A stretch of DNA of 10,084 nucleotides, taken from assembly GCA_903907885.1 (NCBI GenBank), contig CAIVPY010000060.1, forward strand, positions 1 through 10,084, written 5' to 3'. The notes beneath the pieces are model-generated. The model saw nothing but the letters and a program-made list of their open reading frames with translations. It ran no database searches and was not told where the DNA came from. This document shows, one piece after another, positions 1-7,326 of the stretch. Origin of the DNA: an uncultured Bacteroidota bacterium (GTDB lineage: Bacteria > Bacteroidota > Bacteroidia > UKL13-3). Every line of letters begins with the position of its first letter. Positions within the stretch are counted from its first letter, which is position 1. The translations under genes and the position numbers were made by a program.

Positions 1-1628
1 ACACCTTTTCAATTTATAGAAATACATCTTCATCAGGTAATATAACCTTTGCTGGTGCATTAACTTTTTCAGCAGATACTTTTGCATCTGAATTATTAAT
101 GTCTGATTTGGATGGAAACGGAAAATTAGATGTAATTTTCAACCAAACGAATGTATCAAGAATTGCTATGGTTGCAAATACAAGCACAATTGGTAATATA
201 TCTTTTAGTACGAAAATATTTATACCAAATGTTAAGCGCATTCGATCTATGTCTATTGGAAATCTAGATGGTGATAGTTTACCAGATATCATTACCTATA
301 GTTCTGATCAAGATTCTATACGAATTTTTCAAAATAAGAGTACGCAAGGAGACATCATTTTTAACCAAACAGGTTCAATTCGTACGACTAATTCTTCTTG
401 GGTTGCACTTGAAATGGCAGATATAGATTTAGATGGAAAGCCTGATATTATTAACTCGGAAAATACTGGACACTTAAGTATTCTAAGACAACGTTATCCA
501 ATTGCAAATGATACCATTTCTAGTGCACAAACTTTATGCTCAGGGTCATCTACCTCATTACTTGGAAGTGATGTGATTAATTATTACAACAGACCCTTTA
601 CCTATAAATGGCTTAAGTCAACCACCTCTGCTACTACTGGATATGCTCCAGCTGGAGGTGCAGATACTTTGAAGAATTATTCAACCACGGCTTTAACAAC
701 AAACACTTGGTTCAAACGTGCCTACTATTGGGATTATACGGCTGATACTACTGCGGCAACAAAAATCACTGTCTCAAGCATTAGCTCTAATACCATTGGG
801 TCAAACCAAACCATTAACAGTGGATCAACACCTGCAACTTTAACAGGTAATACGCCAACAGGTGGTACATTCACTTATCAGTGGATTAGTTCTACTTCTC
901 TAAATTCAGGATACAACAATGCTGCAGGAGCAAGTACAAGCAAGGATTATTCGCCATCGTCACTAACTGTAACAACGTATTTTAAACGCATTGTTATAGC
1001 AGGAGTTTCTTGTCTAGATACTTCTTTGGCTCTAACAATTACAGTTACTCCTACTGCTCCTTCTATACCAACTGTTACAACCGGTTCAATAAGTTTAATT
1101 ACCACCTCAAGTGCTAACTTAGGAGGAAACGTAAGCAACGATGGAGGTTCAAGTGTAACAGAAAGAGGAATTGTATTTGCTACTACTGCCAACCCTACCA
1201 CATCCAATGCAAAAGTTGTAATAGGAGCTGGTTTAGGTTCATTCTCACAAAATGTAACTGGTTTAACAGCTTCAACTACCTACCATTTCAGAGCCTATGC
1301 TATAAACAGTGTAGGTACAAGCTATGGCGCAAAAAGCAGTTTCACAACCCTCACAGAAATAGCAGTAGTTGAAAAAATAAACAATGCATTCTCTCCAAAT
1401 GGAGATGGATTAAATGATACATGGGAAATTGAAAATGCAACCGAATTAAAAGATCACTTGATAGTTATTTATAACATATTTGGTCAAGAAGTATTCAGTC
1501 AAACTGGTTATGATAAACCTTGGGATGGAAAAGTGGATGGCAATCTAGTTCCATCAGCCGAATACTATTACATGATAAAAGGCCCTAAAATTAACAAAAG
1601 AGGAGCTTTATTAATCAAAAACAACTAA
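1..1628 (+). CDS. Secreted FG-GAP/Ig-like/FN3-like protein with type B T9SS sorting domain (5' truncated)
   Basis: The frame is open to the left edge, so the Met codon at 99 is internal and the true start lies outside the window. Three FG-GAP/VCBS-type calcium-binding repeats are visible, with cores DLDGNGKLD (from nt 105), NLDGDSLPD (261) and DIDLDGKPD (420), spaced 52 and 53 residues apart. Two tandem Ig-like repeats follow (about nt 513-773 and 792-1046), sharing an FTY(K/Q)W core and a (W/Y)FKR motif. An FN3-like domain spans about 1059-1360. The C-terminus, from FSPNGDGLND at nt 1389 to the stop, is the CHU_C/gliding-motility-associated domain, a type B sorting signal for the type IX secretion system. 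The product should be exported through the outer membrane and displayed on the surface, perhaps as an adhesin; ligand unknown. The next gene, 34 nt downstream, encodes a PorP/SprF protein, the expected partner of a type B cargo. Family assignment is firm; the exact role is not known. Confidence 0.9.
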   Translation, partial: TFSIYRNTSSSGNITFAGALTFSADTFASELLMSDLDGNGKLDVIFNQTNVSRIAMVANTSTIGNISFSTKIFIPNVKRIRSMSIGNLDGDSLPDIITYSSDQDSIRIFQNKSTQGDIIFNQTGSIRTTNSSWVALEMADIDLDGKPDIINSENTGHLSILRQRYPIANDTISSAQTLCSGSSTSLLGSDVINYYNRPFTYKWLKSTTSATTGYAPAGGADTLKNYSTTALTTNTWFKRAYYWDYTADTTAATKITVSSISSNTIGSNQTINSGSTPATLTGNTPTGGTFTYQWISSTSLNSGYNNAAGASTSKDYSPSSLTVTTYFKRIVIAGVSCLDTSLALTITVTPTAPSIPTVTTGSISLITTSSANLGGNVSNDGGSSVTERGIVFATTANPTTSNAKVVIGAGLGSFSQNVTGLTASTTYHFRAYAINSVGTSYGAKSSFTTLTEIAVVEKINNAFSPNGDGLNDTWEIENATELKDHLIVIYNIFGQEVFSQTGYDKPWDGKVDGNLVPSAEYYYMIKGPKINKRGALLIKNN

Positions 1629-1662
1629 TTTATTTATTTATTATTATTAAGAAGATTTATCC

Positions 1663-3186
1663 ATGAAAAATATATTTAAAACAATAATACTAGGACTTGT
1701 GATGGGTATGCATGCCCAAGCACAACAGCCTGTTTCCTATAATCTTTATACCATCAATCCTTTTCTTATCAACCCTGCTGCAATGGGTGGCAATGACTGC
1801 ATCAATGTGTTTCTAAATAGCCACAATAAGTGGACAGATTTGCCAGATGCTCCTAAAGCTTATACCTTGGGAGGACATGGTAAACTTGGAAAAAACGCAA
1901 GCATAGGTGGTATGCTATTAAGCGATAACCGCTCTTTAGTAAATTATTTAACCATTAATGGTATGTATGCTTATAATGTAAAAATAGATGATAAACAAAA
2001 TTTGTCATTGGGCTTAAGCGTGGGTTATAGCAACAACTCATTGAATACCGATAAGGTGCAAACACAAATAAAAAATGATCCTGCCTACCAAGTTTTTAAT
2101 AATAGTAGATTTGATGTGGGTTTTGGAGCCATCTACAATTACAAAACAATTAAACTAGGTGCATCAATACCTCATATTTTTGATCAATTTGGAAACTATT
2201 CAAATCAAGTTAATTTCAATCTATCTTATGATTACATGACCAAAGATAAAGAATGGAAATTAACTCCAATGATGATGGCTAGAAACTACAAAGAAGTGGG
2301 TGTGGTATATGATGTGATGGGAATTGCTACCTGGAAAGAAACTGTAACAGGTCAATTAGGTTATAGAACTGACCAAAGTATGTTGGCTGGCTTAGGCTTT
2401 AGATGGAACAATTTGCATATAGCTTATGCCTATCAATACAATGTGGGTTCTACCTATAATGCCTTCTCATCTAGCGGAACACAAGAGATTCAATTGGCAT
2501 TTAGAATTTGTAAAAACCATAAAGAACCAGCTCCAGTAGTTAAACCAGAGGTAAAAGCCGTAGACCCAAATGCAGAAAAAGTGAACGTGAATGTGAACAT
2601 GAAAGATGAAAAATATGGCAACCCTGTGCCAGGTTACATCACCATCACTAAAGGCAATAACATTGTGTACAAAGGTCAAGGTGATAATTCAGGAATCAGT
2701 AGCTTCTATTTAGCCCCTGGTGTGTATCAAATGAGTGTAACAGCCAAAGGTTATATACCAGCAGAAGAAACCATCGACCTATCAAAATCAGAAAAAGGTA
2801 CTAAGTATGATGTGGTATTGAAACAACCAAAAATTGAAAAAGGATTGGTGTTTAAGTTAAGTGCCATCAACTTTGAAACTGGCTCAGATAAATTAACGAG
2901 CACTTCATACAATATCTTAAACAAAATGGCTGATATATTTAAAGACAATCCTCAAATGGTGGTTGAAGTAAGTGGTCATACTGATAATGTAGGTGATGAT
3001 GCTAAGAACTTATCGTTATCACAAAACCGCGCCAATTCAGTAATGAATTATTTGACACAAAAAGGTGTGAGTGCAGGGCAACTAAAAGCCGTGGGTTATG
3101 GTGAAACACAGCCTATAGCAGACAATGCCACAGACGAAGGACGTAAACAAAACCGCAGGGTAATGTTTACAGTGTTGGAGTTTTAA
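1663..3186 (+). CDS. PorP/SprF-family T9SS outer-membrane protein fused to CRD-like and OmpA C-terminal domains
   Basis: This 507-residue protein has a signal peptide with likely cleavage after A20 (AQA|QQ). Residues about 21-285 resemble PorP/SprF barrels: an early INPFLINPAAMGG segment, then NKWTDLPDAPKAYTLGGHG and a YAYNVK/LSLGLSVGY region. A linker (about 287-306) leads to a carboxypeptidase-regulatory/PEGA-like beta domain (about 307-390, including GYITITKGN and LAPGVYQMSVTAKGY). An OmpA_C domain occupies about 395-507. Its peptidoglycan-binding pair is present at the usual 15-residue spacing: D441 in HTDNVG and R456 in LSQNRAN, followed by QNRRVMF. Stand-alone PorP/SprF proteins usually have about 300-340 residues, so this is a fusion. 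SprF is needed for secretion of the type B cargo SprB in Flavobacterium, and the gene just upstream encodes a type B cargo, so this is probably its dedicated partner. The two genes are likely co-transcribed. Wall anchoring is inferred from the OmpA domain. Confidence 0.92.
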   Translation: MKNIFKTIILGLVMGMHAQAQQPVSYNLYTINPFLINPAAMGGNDCINVFLNSHNKWTDLPDAPKAYTLGGHGKLGKNASIGGMLLSDNRSLVNYLTINGMYAYNVKIDDKQNLSLGLSVGYSNNSLNTDKVQTQIKNDPAYQVFNNSRFDVGFGAIYNYKTIKLGASIPHIFDQFGNYSNQVNFNLSYDYMTKDKEWKLTPMMMARNYKEVGVVYDVMGIATWKETVTGQLGYRTDQSMLAGLGFRWNNLHIAYAYQYNVGSTYNAFSSSGTQEIQLAFRICKNHKEPAPVVKPEVKAVDPNAEKVNVNVNMKDEKYGNPVPGYITITKGNNIVYKGQGDNSGISSFYLAPGVYQMSVTAKGYIPAEETIDLSKSEKGTKYDVVLKQPKIEKGLVFKLSAINFETGSDKLTSTSYNILNKMADIFKDNPQMVVEVSGHTDNVGDDAKNLSLSQNRANSVMNYLTQKGVSAGQLKAVGYGETQPIADNATDEGRKQNRRVMFTVLEF

Positions 3187-3208
3187 ATAGATTTCTTTCA
3201 TAATTGAA

Positions 3209-3255
3209 CGTCTTTGCGAACGAAGTGAAGCAATCTCATTCAATTAAGATTGCTT
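3209..3255. repeat. Decayed intergenic palindromic repeat
   Basis: The left part (3209-3237) reads CGTCTTTGCGAACGAAGTGA then AGCAATCTC. From memory, this closely matches a dispersed intergenic palindrome seen in many bacterial genomes, CGTCATTGCGAGCGAAGCGA then AGCAATCTC, with about three differences. The inner stem survives: AAGCAATCT (3228-3236) pairs with AGATTGCTT (3247-3255) around a 10-nt loop. The outer right arm, expected to restore a GCAATGACG-like end, has diverged to an AT-rich stretch. It lies just after the stop of the PorP/SprF gene. It may contribute to transcript ending; no mobility gene accompanies it. Confidence 0.55.
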
Positions 3256-3286
3256 TATTGTACTTTCTTTTACATTTAATGATTGA

Positions 3287-3320
3287 GAAAAGGTGGCCTA
3301 GGCCACCTTTCTTGTTTTAT
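3287..3320 (+). terminator. Perfect hairpin terminator between convergent genes
   Basis: AAAGGTGGCC (3289-3298) and GGCCACCTTT (3301-3310) are perfect complements separated by TA. This makes a GC-rich stem, in practice closed by a CTAG loop, in otherwise AT-rich DNA. On the + strand it is followed by the T-rich CTTGTTTTAT, fitting an intrinsic terminator for the PorP/SprF operon about 100 nt past its stop. Being symmetric, it may also act on the converging MarR-type transcript, although the - strand T tract is weaker. Confidence 0.75.
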
Positions 3321-3416
3321 AGGAACTACTAAATATCATAGCTGTTATAAAACATCTAGGGTAATTATTCTGATTCATATGTAGGCAAATAAAATGAATT
3401 GATTAAAAACTGTAAC

Positions 3417-4070
3417 TTAAAACTGGTACTTTGACAAAATTTCATCAATCGACTTATCTGCATCATTTTGATAAATTTCACTATGGAATTTTTCAAGGTA
3501 AATTAAGGATGATTGCAATTGAACCTTTTCTTCTTCAGACAAATTACCTGCCTTCAACAATAAATCTTTTTTCGACTGTTCAAGTATGTTTTCTCTGGTT
3601 TTCCTGCCTTTTGCGGTAAGTTCAACTCTTTTGATTCGCTTATCTTTTTTATCTGCAATTTCTTTGACCATACCAATATCTATCAGTCGCTTCATCATCT
3701 GAGTACCGGTTGTAAGTTCAGAAATTGTATCCTTGTAAACTTCATTCTTTGCAGGAGTTCCACGATTATTAATTGACACCAAAAAGAAATATTCATCCAT
3801 ATTATTTAAACCATTGGCATTTAAAAAACTCTTTGCATACCAACGAAAATATTTGGAAAGGCGATGAATATTCCAAACAATAAAGCGGTTATCTTCAACA
3901 TTTGTGACTCCTTTGGCTTTGTGCTTTTTAGGTTCGTGCATTCTTCGGTTAAGCCAAACCGAAAACTCCTTCATATCATCGCTTTCCGTTTCATTATGAA
4001 ACGCTTCAAACAGATTGACCAGTTCGACTACTTTTTTACCTTGCATTGCTTTTAGTTGAAAATACTTCAC
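3417..4070 (-). CDS. MarR-family winged-helix transcriptional regulator
   Basis: This cytoplasmic DNA-binding protein has 217 residues if read from the GTG at 4070. A winged helix-turn-helix spans about residues 87-157. The recognition-helix area is ISELTTGTQMMKRLIDIGMV, and the wing has the MarR signature DKRIKRVELTAKG (D143, R145, G155), followed by a helical dimerisation tail (about 158-217). It is longer than the common 140-150 residue MarR because of an N-terminal extension of about 60-80 residues. The GTG abuts a promoter-like TACATTTG, so the ATG at 4046 (M9) may be the real start, giving 209 residues. The gene is divergent from two T9SS cargo genes and convergent with the PorP/SprF operon. 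MarR proteins often control themselves and a divergent neighbour, but the ligand and targets cannot be read from the sequence. Confidence 0.88.
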   Translation of the reverse strand: MKYFQLKAMQGKKVVELVNLFEAFHNETESDDMKEFSVWLNRRMHEPKKHKAKGVTNVEDNRFIVWNIHRLSKYFRWYAKSFLNANGLNNMDEYFFLVSINNRGTPAKNEVYKDTISELTTGTQMMKRLIDIGMVKEIADKKDKRIKRVELTAKGRKTRENILEQSKKDLLLKAGNLSEEEKVQLQSSLIYLEKFHSEIYQNDADKSIDEILSKYQF

Positions 4071-4077
4071 AAATGTA
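4070..4077 (-). promoter_or_regulatory. Possible -7 element (TACATTTG) for the MarR-type gene
   Basis: On the - strand, TACATTTG fits the Bacteroidota -7 consensus TAnnTTTG exactly. It touches the GTG at 4070, so transcription from it would begin inside the annotated reading frame and favour initiation at the ATG at 4046. No clear TTG -33 element is seen at the usual distance upstream, so the call is weak. Confidence 0.35.
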
Positions 4078-4104
4078 GGAAATAAAAATTACTTTACTTC
4101 TGTG

Positions 4105-4134
4105 TTGTTGTTTTATATTTTTACTATATATTTG
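4105..4134 (+). promoter_or_regulatory. Bacteroidota-type promoter for the type A cargo pair
   Basis: TATATTTG (4127-4134) matches the TAnnTTTG -7 consensus of the Bacteroidota primary sigma factor. A TTG at 4105-4107 lies 19 nt upstream as a -33 element; a second TTG at 4108-4110 gives 16 nt. Transcription would begin near 4138-4142, leaving a leader of about 20-25 nt before the ATG at 4164. It lies in the divergent gap shared with the MarR-type gene, where an operator would be expected. I see no convincing perfect palindrome there. Confidence 0.6.
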
Positions 4135-4163
4135 CAGTATAAAAAAATAAGCATACTACAGAA

Positions 4164-5131
4164 ATGAAGCAAATCATCTTAACAATTGTAATTGCAAGTG
4201 CTTTGGCAATTCAAACCAATGCACAGCTGCCCCTGCAGGTTGATTTTGATAATGGTAGTTATTCTCCATTACAATTACGTTATGGACCAAACGATAATCC
4301 TTCACAGCAGGACACAAATTATACTGTAAGGGTGCAAGGCGGCATGGCGCATCTTATTTCCCCACCTTCATCGGCACAAATTCGTTTAAGCGGTTTTTTG
4401 GATTTGCCCCAAACTTTAAATGCTATTTCAGGTAATTTGAACCACCGATGGACATTCACCAATGTTGCAGATTTTAGCTTCTTAGGAACAAATGCTGTTG
4501 CCGGCTGCTATATACGTGGTCAAATGAATCACTGGCTGGGTGGTACGTTTGGCGATTATTGGTTTGGGATGATTGTTACTTCATCCGGAAAAGTTTCTGG
4601 CATCAGGCAGGGACAACTAATTTACAAACTGAACCCTTTACTGCCATAGACAGTGTAAGCTACGAGATTAGAAAAATTGGAGATAGTAAATTACAACTGT
4701 GGGCAAAATATGATAATGCCACCTGGCACCAGGTGGGTAACGATATTACAATTACTTTAAATACATCAACCTCCGGGGCCAATTATAACGTAGCTGTAAC
4801 CCATGTGCGAATTCTCAATAATAATGGTAATGGTGTGGATGTTTCGGTAGATAATTTGCTATGGTGGCAACCTTCAACTACTTCTATTAAGGAAGCAGAT
4901 GCCTGGCAAAAAATAAGTGTTTATCCAAACCCTGCTTCAAATAATTTATACTTTTCACACCTTTTACCTCAGTATAAAATTTATCTTTTTGATGCTATGG
5001 GCAGGCAGGTGATGTTTTGCAATAACACTAAGGATTTAGACATTACAGGTTTAATTGGTGGGGTATATTACGTACAGATTTTTGATAGCACGGATACTGT
5101 TGTAAGTTCAACCAGAATAGTAAAGCAATAA
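4164..5131 (+). pseudogene. Secreted protein with type A T9SS sorting domain, split by a frameshift
   Basis: One gene is split into two frames. The 5' part (4164-4649) has a signal peptide cleaved after A20 (TNA|Q) and ends in frame at a TAG. The 3' part continues in the -1 frame to 5131 with no plausible start of its own. Adding one G to the GGG at 4610-4612 joins IRQG to TTNLQTEPF and restores a single 322-residue protein. The middle region (VDFDNGSYSPLQLRYG, HRWTFTNVADFSFLG, YEIRKIGDSKLQLWAKYDN, VDNLLWW) looks like a jelly-roll (LamG/concanavalin-like) fold, but I do not recognise the family. The C-terminus, from about nt 4913 (ISVYPNPASNNLYF to IVKQ), is a Por_Secre_tail type A sorting domain, so the intact product would be secreted or surface-attached by T9SS. 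A homopolymer sequencing error or a recent mutation could explain the break. A promoter lies just upstream, and the next cargo gene starts 11 nt after the stop. Confidence 0.8.
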
Positions 5132-5142
5132 TATAATTTAAC

Positions 5143-6912
5143 ATGAGAGCATTTTATTTAGTAGCCACTTTGATTTTTTGTATAACAAACCCATTAAACG
5201 CACAAAACAGGCTAGCACTTTTATATGCGAGCACAGGAATGGAATATGGCAAAGCAAGTGCGGTGGATGCAGACACCAACTACATCAATGGTTCACTGTT
5301 TCAAAACACCATCAATGTGAATCCGAATGGAACAACAAATTTAACTGCACCTGGTGCACCCACTGAAATAGCTTTAACCAAATACGACAGACACGGTAAA
5401 TTGATTTGGGCAAAAAGCTTTGGTGGAACAAATACAAGCGAAGCTCCTCACGGAATTGATTGTGATGCTGCAAAAAACATTTATGTAACAGGTTATTTTG
5501 GTAGTACCACAACAACTGGCTCTTTAAATGCTAACTTTAATCCAGCAGGGGGTGGCACTGTTGCCACACAGGGAAACGAAGATTGCTTTGTTGCCAAGTA
5601 TGACCAAAACGGAAATTATCAATGGGCTTTCGGACTTGGCAATGCGGGCGCAAACACTCAGGAAAGAGCCTGGGACATTGCAACAGATGCAAACGGAAAT
5701 TCTTATGTAGTTGGAGGTTTTCATGGTACAATAAATTTCAATCCATTGGGAACGGCAATGAATTACACTTTACCCGACACACTTGCAGGTTTATTTATTG
5801 CCAGGTATAACACCAATGGAATTTGTCAATGGGTTGTAATGCTGGATGCCCAATGTACAAGCGTATTTACCGAAGGGTATGCTACCTGTGATTTAGACGC
5901 AGGTGGAAATTTATATGTAGCAGGAAATTTCCGGGGCTCAAACATAAACTTCAATCCCCTTGGTACTTCTACAACCTTAACAAGCAGTGGAGTTACAGAT
6001 ATGTTTATTGCCAAATACAACACATCAAACGGAATATTGAGTTGGGTAAAAAAGATAGGTGCAGCAGCACAAGACATTGTTTCTCCCGGTTCACTCCGTT
6101 GCGACAACAACGGAAACCCATATTTTACGGGACGATTAAGTGGAACTGGAACTGTTGATTTTGACCCTTCTGCTGGCACAACCAATATTACCAACTCTGC
6201 TTTATACCTTACAACTTACGATACAAGCGGAAATTTGCGTTATGCTGTTGGTATGAGTAGTGGTGCAGGTGACGGTGGACACAGAGTAAATTTTGATAAA
6301 AACAACGATGTATATATTACAGGTTGGATGAACGGAACAGCCACTTTCGGAACAATTTCAAGAACAGCCAATTCAACAACAGCCGATGTATTCATTGCAA
6401 AATACAGCAACAATCTTTCAACCTGCTATTTGGCTTTCAACTTTGGTGGTACTGGTAGCACAGCCAACAGCATTTGTGCAGGGCTTTCAGTTGACCAGGA
6501 AAATAACGCAATAATTACAGGACAACTTTACGGAACAAATGCCGACATTGACCCATCGGCAGCCACACTTAATTTTTCCAGTATTGGTAACAACGACTGT
6601 TTCGTAATTAAATATAACAGCAATGGTCAATTATGGGTTAATGATACAACAAGTACAACAACAGGAGTTTTTGAACTAACTCAAAATAAATTTCAACTAT
6701 TTCCAAATCCATCGACTGACATTATTTACATAAAAAGTTATTCAGCTGATTTTTTCAATTTCAGTATTTATGATTCTTTCGGCAAATTAGTAAGTACTGG
6801 CCATAATTGCAATCAAGTAGATGTTTCTTCATTAGAATCAGGCACATACTTGATACTAATTACAGATAGTCAAAATAACAGTTATACTATGAGTAAATTT
6901 CTGAAACAGTAA
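5143..6912 (+). CDS. Secreted SBBP-type beta-propeller protein with type A T9SS sorting domain
   Basis: This 589-residue protein has a signal peptide cleaved after A20 (LNA|Q). Seven tandem repeats of about 64-73 residues begin near residues 38, 103, 176, 246, 317, 381 and 446. Each follows the pattern D-x-x-(G)N-x-Y-x-x-G-x-F, then NFNP or DFDP, then F(I/V)AKY-x-x-x-G-x-x-x-W. Examples are DANGNSYVVGGFHGTINFNP and FIAKYNTSNG. Seven SBBP-like units predict one closed seven-bladed propeller filling residues about 38-500. Residues 517-589 (FQLFPNPSTDIIYIKS to SKFLKQ) form a Por_Secre_tail type A sorting domain. The protein should pass the inner membrane by Sec and the outer membrane by T9SS, then be released or anchored. 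No catalytic motif is visible; binding or adhesion is the likeliest role, but the substrate is unknown. It follows the frameshifted cargo gene by 11 nt and probably shares its promoter. Confidence 0.9.
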   Translation: MRAFYLVATLIFCITNPLNAQNRLALLYASTGMEYGKASAVDADTNYINGSLFQNTINVNPNGTTNLTAPGAPTEIALTKYDRHGKLIWAKSFGGTNTSEAPHGIDCDAAKNIYVTGYFGSTTTTGSLNANFNPAGGGTVATQGNEDCFVAKYDQNGNYQWAFGLGNAGANTQERAWDIATDANGNSYVVGGFHGTINFNPLGTAMNYTLPDTLAGLFIARYNTNGICQWVVMLDAQCTSVFTEGYATCDLDAGGNLYVAGNFRGSNINFNPLGTSTTLTSSGVTDMFIAKYNTSNGILSWVKKIGAAAQDIVSPGSLRCDNNGNPYFTGRLSGTGTVDFDPSAGTTNITNSALYLTTYDTSGNLRYAVGMSSGAGDGGHRVNFDKNNDVYITGWMNGTATFGTISRTANSTTADVFIAKYSNNLSTCYLAFNFGGTGSTANSICAGLSVDQENNAIITGQLYGTNADIDPSAATLNFSSIGNNDCFVIKYNSNGQLWVNDTTSTTTGVFELTQNKFQLFPNPSTDIIYIKSYSADFFNFSIYDSFGKLVSTGHNCNQVDVSSLESGTYLILITDSQNNSYTMSKFLKQ

Positions 6913-7326
6913 ATTAATTCTTAATTTTCAATATAAAATAAGCATTGATTTTACTGCCCGCAACTTAAAAATGAACTATGCTCTTATAAATAAAAAGCTG
7001 TGCTATCCAACTAAAACAATTTAGTCAGAAAGAGTATAGATTTCTCATCACTAAATTATACAATCATCAAACAGCAAAAATAGGAAACTGGTGTAAAAAA
7101 AAATCTAAGCATAAAATACTATGCCAACTATGTCTAATTTGATTTAAAGTTATTTAAAAGCTTTAGATAAGAAATTCATTTACCAGCAATCAATAAATTG
7201 AAGCTTTAAGGCTGTCCATTAATCCATTCACTTTGGCAAGTTATTCCCTTTGTTGTGGTTTAATTCATATATGCAATGTGAGCACAACACATAGCTTCGT
7301 ATATCTCTTAAAATACATTTTTTGTA
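6913..7326. other. 414-nt gene-free intergenic region
   Basis: The stretch is AT-rich with stops in all frames and no reading frame that looks like a gene. Small features are an AAGCTTTA direct repeat (near 7160 and 7202) and a weak GCATA/TATGC inverted repeat near 7109-7124. I find no strong terminator after the propeller gene, no exact TAnnTTTG promoter upstream of the TPR gene, and no tRNA or riboswitch-like structure. The last 100 nt presumably hold the promoter of the TPR gene, possibly in a variant form. Confidence 0.5.

Noticed and set aside
99..101. Met codon as the start of the first gene
   Set aside because: The same frame is open to the left edge and encodes a matching repeat segment (SIYRNTSSSGNITFAG), and no signal peptide follows the Met; the gene is truncated by the window.
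2467..2948. Antisense reading frames in the PorP/SprF-OmpA gene
   Set aside because: They are opposite conserved CRD and OmpA coding sequence and have no independent support.
3209..3310. Insertion-sequence end or integration site
   Set aside because: There is no transposase or integrase, no target duplication and no tRNA nearby; a small palindromic repeat plus a terminator accounts for the structure.
4605..4620. Programmed -1 ribosomal frameshift
   Set aside because: There is no X-XXY-YYZ slippery heptamer at the junction and no obvious downstream hairpin, and such secreted proteins are not known to use frameshifting; a missing G is simpler.
4559..5131. Separate gene starting at the ATG at 4559
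   Set aside because: Its first residues overlap the preceding frame, give no signal peptide and look like an out-of-frame reading; a one-base correction fuses it smoothly to the upstream half.
5312..6194. Several antisense and alternate-frame reading frames within the propeller gene
   Set aside because: They lie inside a well-supported coding region with clear domain repeats, lack recognisable motifs and are explained as shadow frames.
6913..7326. Small RNA, CRISPR or riboswitch in the large gap
   Set aside because: No regularly spaced repeats, no strong structured element and no clear promoter-terminator pair could be found by eye.
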